From Volvox africanus (lineage: Eukaryota; Chlorophyta; Chlorophyceae; Chlamydomonadales; Volvocaceae): a stretch of 64,000 nucleotides of DNA. The stretch lies in assembly GCA_030268105.1 (NCBI GenBank), contig BSDZ01000080.1, positions 744,001 through 808,000 on the forward strand, given 5' to 3'. The notes under the pieces are model-generated. The model ran no database searches and was not told the DNA's origin. It saw nothing but the letters and a program-made list of their open reading frames with translations. Of this stretch, positions 59,388 through 64,000 are shown in pieces. How positions within the stretch are numbered: position 1 is the first letter of the stretch; the number at the start of each line of letters is the position of its first letter. The translations under genes were made by a program, and so were the position numbers.

Positions 59388-62300
59388 ATGGCATGGGGAG
59401 AAGAGACTGCCGGCACATGTGCAGCTCCATTTCAAGCGCTTAAAATCTTGTTTATTACATTGGAATTTAGGACCGGCACGTTTAGCGGAAATGGCATCTA
59501 TGCTATCGCGCAGGTAAAATCTTGTACCACAATGAAGGACAGAGGGTTCAATCCTCTGAAAACGATCTTGTTTTGCCATGAAAAAAGAACAAACTTCAAA
59601 ATATTTAAACATGGCGACAGCGGCCAATCGTTTGTCTCCACCGGATTCCGCATCTTTTAGACAACCGCCCTACCCTGCGTTATCCCGCAGGTTCGAGCTT
59701 TAGCCGCTGCTGGGCACCAGGTCTTCGTGATATGCGCCGCTCCTAAGCACGCAAAGGCCTCACTTGACGACTTCGGAGCCGCGAAGGTTTACGAGGTGGG
59801 GGGGGGCACTGTTATGTCGACGAGTGTTATTTTACTTTACCAGCTGCAAGTGCGAAGTATGTATAATTGTTACAACAAGCCTGTCGTAATGTCAAAACCT
59901 TGCGTCTGCATCAAAACTCGTACGGCAAGCTCAAATGGCAGGGATTCATCATGCAAACTGGTGAGATTGGAGAGGACCATAAGTGGACGGTGCTTGCTGC
60001 ATGTTTCTCCCATAAAACTGCTGTTAAGTTTCTGTAAAAAAAATCCGAGCCAGGTCGGCCGAAGTTCGCAAAATTTCTGCAAAATCCCAAGGAACGCCCT
60101 CAACGAGCCGTGCGCATTCCCGGAATTATCCCCTCAGATTCCTGTCAGCTCCTGGCACCGTCTAGATGCCGGAGCGCCCTGGCGCGAGTTCGCAGCGGTG
60201 GCAGCTAAGCAGGGATTGGGGGAAATGGTCCGCGCATTCGCACCCGATGCTGTCTTAGCAGTGGACTGGAGCGCTCTGCAGACCGTACGGAACCTCTTGC
60301 CGTACTGTCGCGGTGCGCCGTACGTGTACCTTAACTACCGGGTCTTCACTCGGACGGCGGTTGGGCCCGACCTCGATCTGATCCGGGGGTAGGCTGGTGG
60401 GAGCATGCGGGCCACATACACCTCAGACACATACGACGATCTCTCCATGACATGGATCAGGGTTAGCTGTCCTTTCCCAGAGCCAGGCTAGGTTATATGT
60501 GTAACAGAGACACACAAAACACATATACACACACACGAACACCGCGCATGTGCGTGTGCGTGGCCAGGAAAGCACGTGACCTGCTATTTGTTACACAAGG
60601 TTCCAAACCGATCATCCTCCGCCATCGCTGTACCCCATCCTACCCCCACGCCCCACCTTTCACTCCCACCTTTTACCCCACCCCTCATTCCCACTCCTTA
60701 TCCAAAAGACCCACATATAGGGTTCTAGAGTTTCCTTCGTTTAGAGGGGCTAAGACCCGGTAAATACCCCATCTCCCTTCCTCCTCTCCAACATCTCCTG
60801 CATCTGCCAACATCTCACGTCTCAGCTTCTGTTTCGCGTCGCAATGATGCTGCACACGCTCTTGCACCCTAAGCTCTTGCACCCTACCCCCACCCCTCTC
60901 CTACTGCACCCCATTCGCAGGTCAGAGTCCGCAGCAATTGACGAATCTCAGCTGACAGTGGCGCTGAGCCGCAGCGACGCAGAGTACCTTGCCACGCACG
61001 TTAGGGGGTCGGTTGGGCCAGGTGCGGCCGCCGTGGTGCCAGTACCGACACCACCGCCTGCTGAGCCGCAGCCTCCCATCCCTCCGTTCACTGGCCTGAC
61101 TACCACTTCCACTTCCACTTCCACCTCTACCTCCACCGCCTCTAACCATCAAGGTTCCGAATGGCCATCACATAGCGGCACGACTTTGCAACCACAACCG
61201 CAGCCGGAGCCGGAGCCGGAGCCGCAGCCGGGGCCGGAGTTGGAGCTGGCTCTGGGATCAGCAGCGGCCTTGTCACAGCCCAGCAGGGAGCTGACAGGAG
61301 TGACCGACCCAACCACAGCGCCGCTAGGTTTGACACTTGCTGCCGCCTCAGCGCCGATATCCGGTGGCCCCGTGGTGTGGAAGAAATACCCAAAGGCATG
61401 TGTGTATTTTCCATATCGGCTTCCCTCTATCTCCGGGCTCACCTCCTCTCCTGTTTAGGAGGAGGAGGGGGAAGGAAAGGGCTCGAATGTTTTTATTCAC
61501 TGTGGCTCACTTGGTGGGTTTTAAACGCTTTCGTCGTGTGGAAATGTCGGATGGGATGGTGGGAATAGCCGAATGGGCTATTCAACGGGCTATTCGGCTT
61601 CTAGGTCCGTGCGCCGTTTCGACCCATGTGTGCAACACGCTAGCTAGACCCGCAGGTGCTGCTCGTGAATTCATTACACCTCAACTTCGTGGCCGCAGGT
61701 ATTGCTTCCGGCTTTACGCCAAGATATGCTGAAATTGGAGCCCCCGGCCGAGTTGCAGCAGCTAGAGACGCTGTTGCTGAGGGGGGAGTGTCGAAGTGGA
61801 GCGTTGGGTGAAGACAGCAATGGAAGTTGCGCCGCGGAGATGGCGGCGGCGGTTGAGGCGTGGAACCGCGCTCGTCCATATCTATCGTGCGTTGTACGAC
61901 TGAGTCCGGAGAAGGAACCTGAACGGTACGGCTGTTGTCATGTTCAGGGGATTTGGCCGGTCTGCTGTACAGAGGCTTCGGGAAGGTTTATTGGGGGCTT
62001 CCATTAGGGGTTTCTGGCCCGTCCTGTGATGTCGTCTTGGGAGCTGCAATTACGGCTAGGATGCAATTTCGATACCAGTGGTGTATCACCCCATCATTTC
62101 CTTTCCTAGGCAGTACCAATTTCCAAGGTAAGTATTGCTCCCTATTCGTGCCGTATACTTATGGAGGCTTAGGGGGCGAGGGTCTTTGTAACAAATATGT
62201 GGGTTTCCGTTCAAATAGCTTGACAGCCCTGTGGTCTGGTGAAAGGTCGACGGACAGAAGGATACAGCCTCCCGAACCCATTAAAGAATCTTAAATGAAA

Positions 62301-63718
62301 AGAGGAGAAGCGACCCCTCCCACGTCTTCATCTCCCACGTCTTCATCATTACTGTATCATGATGCGTCTTTTTATGTATCGTAAATCGTCGATGTGACCT
62401 CCCCGTGTGCATGTGTGTGCATGTGTGTGCATGTGTGTGTTTTATGGCCGGGCACGGGAAGGGCGAGATAAATGATAATGTAGATAACATTATAACCTAC
62501 AGGACAACAGAGGACATGAAAAAACCAAGGTGTATGTGCATTTGTTGGTGCGGTGGATGGGGTGAGGGGCCGCAGGTTCATTGCCCTGGTTGAGAAGTTG
62601 GCGGCGGCCGGCTCATTGGAAAGGCACCGACTGATACCACTGCTGCTGGGAGTAGCCAACGACGAGTACGCGCAGGTGGGTGGAGTGGGTAGCTGGGGAC
62701 TTAACTCATACAGATTCACAATTTTAAAGGAAGTTTGAAATGTGAGAAGTTGTATGCCTCTGGATGGGCGGCTAAACCTTTCCGTTGCCAATAGCTGGCG
62801 CGTCCGTGTACGGCTAATCAGGTGCTTGTCGTCCAACTGAGTCCCATAGCTTTGACCAAGAACCAAAAGCATTTTACCAAGTTGGTTGTACGGACATCAG
62901 ATCTTAGGGTATTATTTTATGGCAATGCGGTTGAGTTATAACAATGTTAGCTCCAGAACCGTACTGCATGTGCTCCTGTACGGCACACCGACAGGGGTTA
63001 AAGGCCCGCCTGCGTGCCGCGGCGCCATCGAGTGTCATCCTGGAGAGCTTCATAGGCCCCGCGGAGCTGGCGTCGGTGTACCGGAAGACGCGGCTGAACT
63101 TCCATCCTTCCACGTACGACGCGTACGGCATGACAATCGTGGAGGCAGCGTCACAGGTAATCCTGGAGTACACAGGGCTCGCTTTGTATCCCGGTATCGG
63201 CGTGGGAAGGACCAGAGGGCAAGGGAGGGCTTATTGGTCTGCCTCTATGGCAAGCAAAGAAGGGTTTGCGGTAAGCATTACGATGTACGATGCATTGTTA
63301 CATTTCATACAGTTGGGCGTCCAGACTGACATGGTAGATTGAGCTGCAGGATTTACGTGCCGACAACATTTACAAGAATCCCTAGCTCTGAGTAGATTTA
63401 AAACGTCTTTTTGTCTGTTTGGCTGCCTATCGATCTTTTTGCCATCAGGGCGCGCCCTCTGTGGTGCATGCTGGTGGCGGTACCGTAGGCGCCACAGATC
63501 TGATGCGGGGCCTGGAAGGAGAGGTGTTTTTGTTGGACTTAGAGGCGCCATTGGAGCAGCTGGCCGCGGCCGTATCGCAGGTGCTGGAGGACTCCGCAGC
63601 GCTGGCGGCGACATCGGTGAGGGCCCTACGGAGGGCAAGATCTTGGGATGAAGCTGCGAGCACGGCAGAATTGGTGCGGTTGGTGAGGGAGGCGATGACG
63701 CAATGCCCTGCGGAATAA
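59388..63718 (+). CDS. GT4-like (GT-B fold) glycosyltransferase
   Basis: Eight exons, phases consistent: 59388-59513, 59691-59795, 60138-60388, 60921-about 61392, 61699-61925, 62576-62675, 62995-63156 and 63449-63718, about 570 residues. The N-terminal GT-B half starts KILFITLEFRTGTFSGNGIY, then VRALAAAGHQVFVICAAPKH, DAVLAVDWSALQ, YVYLNYRVFTRTA and LTVALSRSDAEYLATHVRG. A Pro/Glu/Thr-rich linker follows in exon 4. The nucleotide-sugar-binding half has CVVRLSPEKEPERF, LLLGVANDEYAQ, LESFIGPAELASVYRKTRLN, then FHPSTYDAYGMTIVEAASQG and GGGTVGATDL. The final motif corresponds to the E-x7-E region of GT4 enzymes, with Asp in place of the first Glu (YDAYGMTIVEA). It most likely transfers a sugar from a nucleotide donor; the acceptor is unknown. 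There is no clear signal peptide, so a cytosolic location is inferred. The start at 59388 is the first ATG in frame. Confidence 0.85.
62405..62441. repeat. (GTGTGCAT)n short tandem repeat
   Basis: Three to four units of a GTGTGTGCAT-like decamer in the intron between glycosyltransferase exons 5 and 6. Confidence 0.8.
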
Positions 63719-64000
63719 AGAAGGCATGGCTAAGACGTGTCATAGCGCGATGCAGATAGGTAGGGGCTTGGATGCGGTGATTTCTTAATCAGGACCATCT
63801 TCTCTGATGTTATGAGAGGCCATGCCACCCACTATACGTGATCGTCAATTATATGTACATCTAGTATATATGATTTAAAATGATAAAATTTCCAAATAGA
63901 CTTTAGCTAAGAGTCGAAGCTAAGAGCATTCGGGCCAGTTCGTCTTAACGGAAGTGGACAGCGATTACCGGTACTCCCAACGGTGCCGTATACAAGTAAC
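63719..64000. other. 3' flank of the glycosyltransferase gene
   Basis: AT-rich 3' UTR and spacer; no gene is recognised up to the window edge. Confidence 0.5.

Noticed and set aside
59541..59557. tRNA T-arm-like hairpin AGAGGGTTCAATCCTCT
   Set aside because: No matching acceptor stem, D-arm or anticodon arm surrounds it, and it lies in an intron of the glycosyltransferase gene.

Overview
This is eukaryotic nuclear DNA, most likely from a chlamydomonadalean (volvocine-type) green alga. The evidence is intron-dense genes with clean GT-AG junctions, a mitochondrial ATP synthase beta subunit with the C-terminal extension typical of chlorophycean algae, plant/algal gene families (F-box/JmjC/APH protein, plant-like HPRT, OPR-like helical repeats), TGTAA polyadenylation-type signals, Ala/Gly-rich low-complexity protein segments, and short interstitial arrays of the Chlamydomonas-type telomere unit (CCCTAAAA). 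The species cannot be fixed from the window alone.

Layout. 0.9-6.6 kb (+): a multi-domain protein with about five tandem winged-helix-like units and a degenerate EXD1/Egalitarian-like 3'-5' exonuclease domain. 9.2-11.9 kb (-): hypoxanthine phosphoribosyltransferase, six exons. 14.3-18.3 kb (+): ATP2, fourteen exons resolved to the base. 19.0-21.7 kb (-): an OPR/FASTK-like helical-repeat protein. 23.9-26.0 kb: a recent, internally deleted duplicate of the ZNHIT2-like gene, bracketed by telomere-like repeats. 26.2-31.6 kb (+): a Crinkler/RHS-type P-loop NTPase plus nuclease. 32.7-41.9 kb: an AT-rich island with debris of bacterial-type genes (IS3-family transposase, ParA ATPase), split by a complete, young Ty3/gypsy chromovirus with 5-bp target duplications. 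43.9-44.4 kb (-): a small two-exon gene of 97 codons. 44.8-48.0 kb (+): ZNHIT2-like HIT zinc-finger gene. 49.2 kb: a degenerate fragment of the OPR-like gene. 49.9-56.9 kb (+): F-box/JmjC/APH-kinase protein of the plant JMJ21 type. 58.1-58.7 kb (-): a possible first exon with a mitochondrial-like presequence. 59.4-63.7 kb (+): a GT4-like glycosyltransferase.

The housekeeping genes are independent single-gene units (ATP production, purine salvage, snRNP/R2TP-linked assembly, glycosylation), with no operon logic. The accessory centre (24-42 kb) carries most of the oddities: the effector-like CRN-RHS gene, a short match to the 18S rRNA 3' end, bacterial remnants consistent with transfer from an AT-rich bacterium, a retroelement whose gag and pol are separated by one in-frame UAG, and an AT-rich insert inside only one of its two LTRs. 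Two loci (19-26 kb and 45-49 kb) each hold one intact gene and a fragment of the other's gene, pointing to past segmental exchange.
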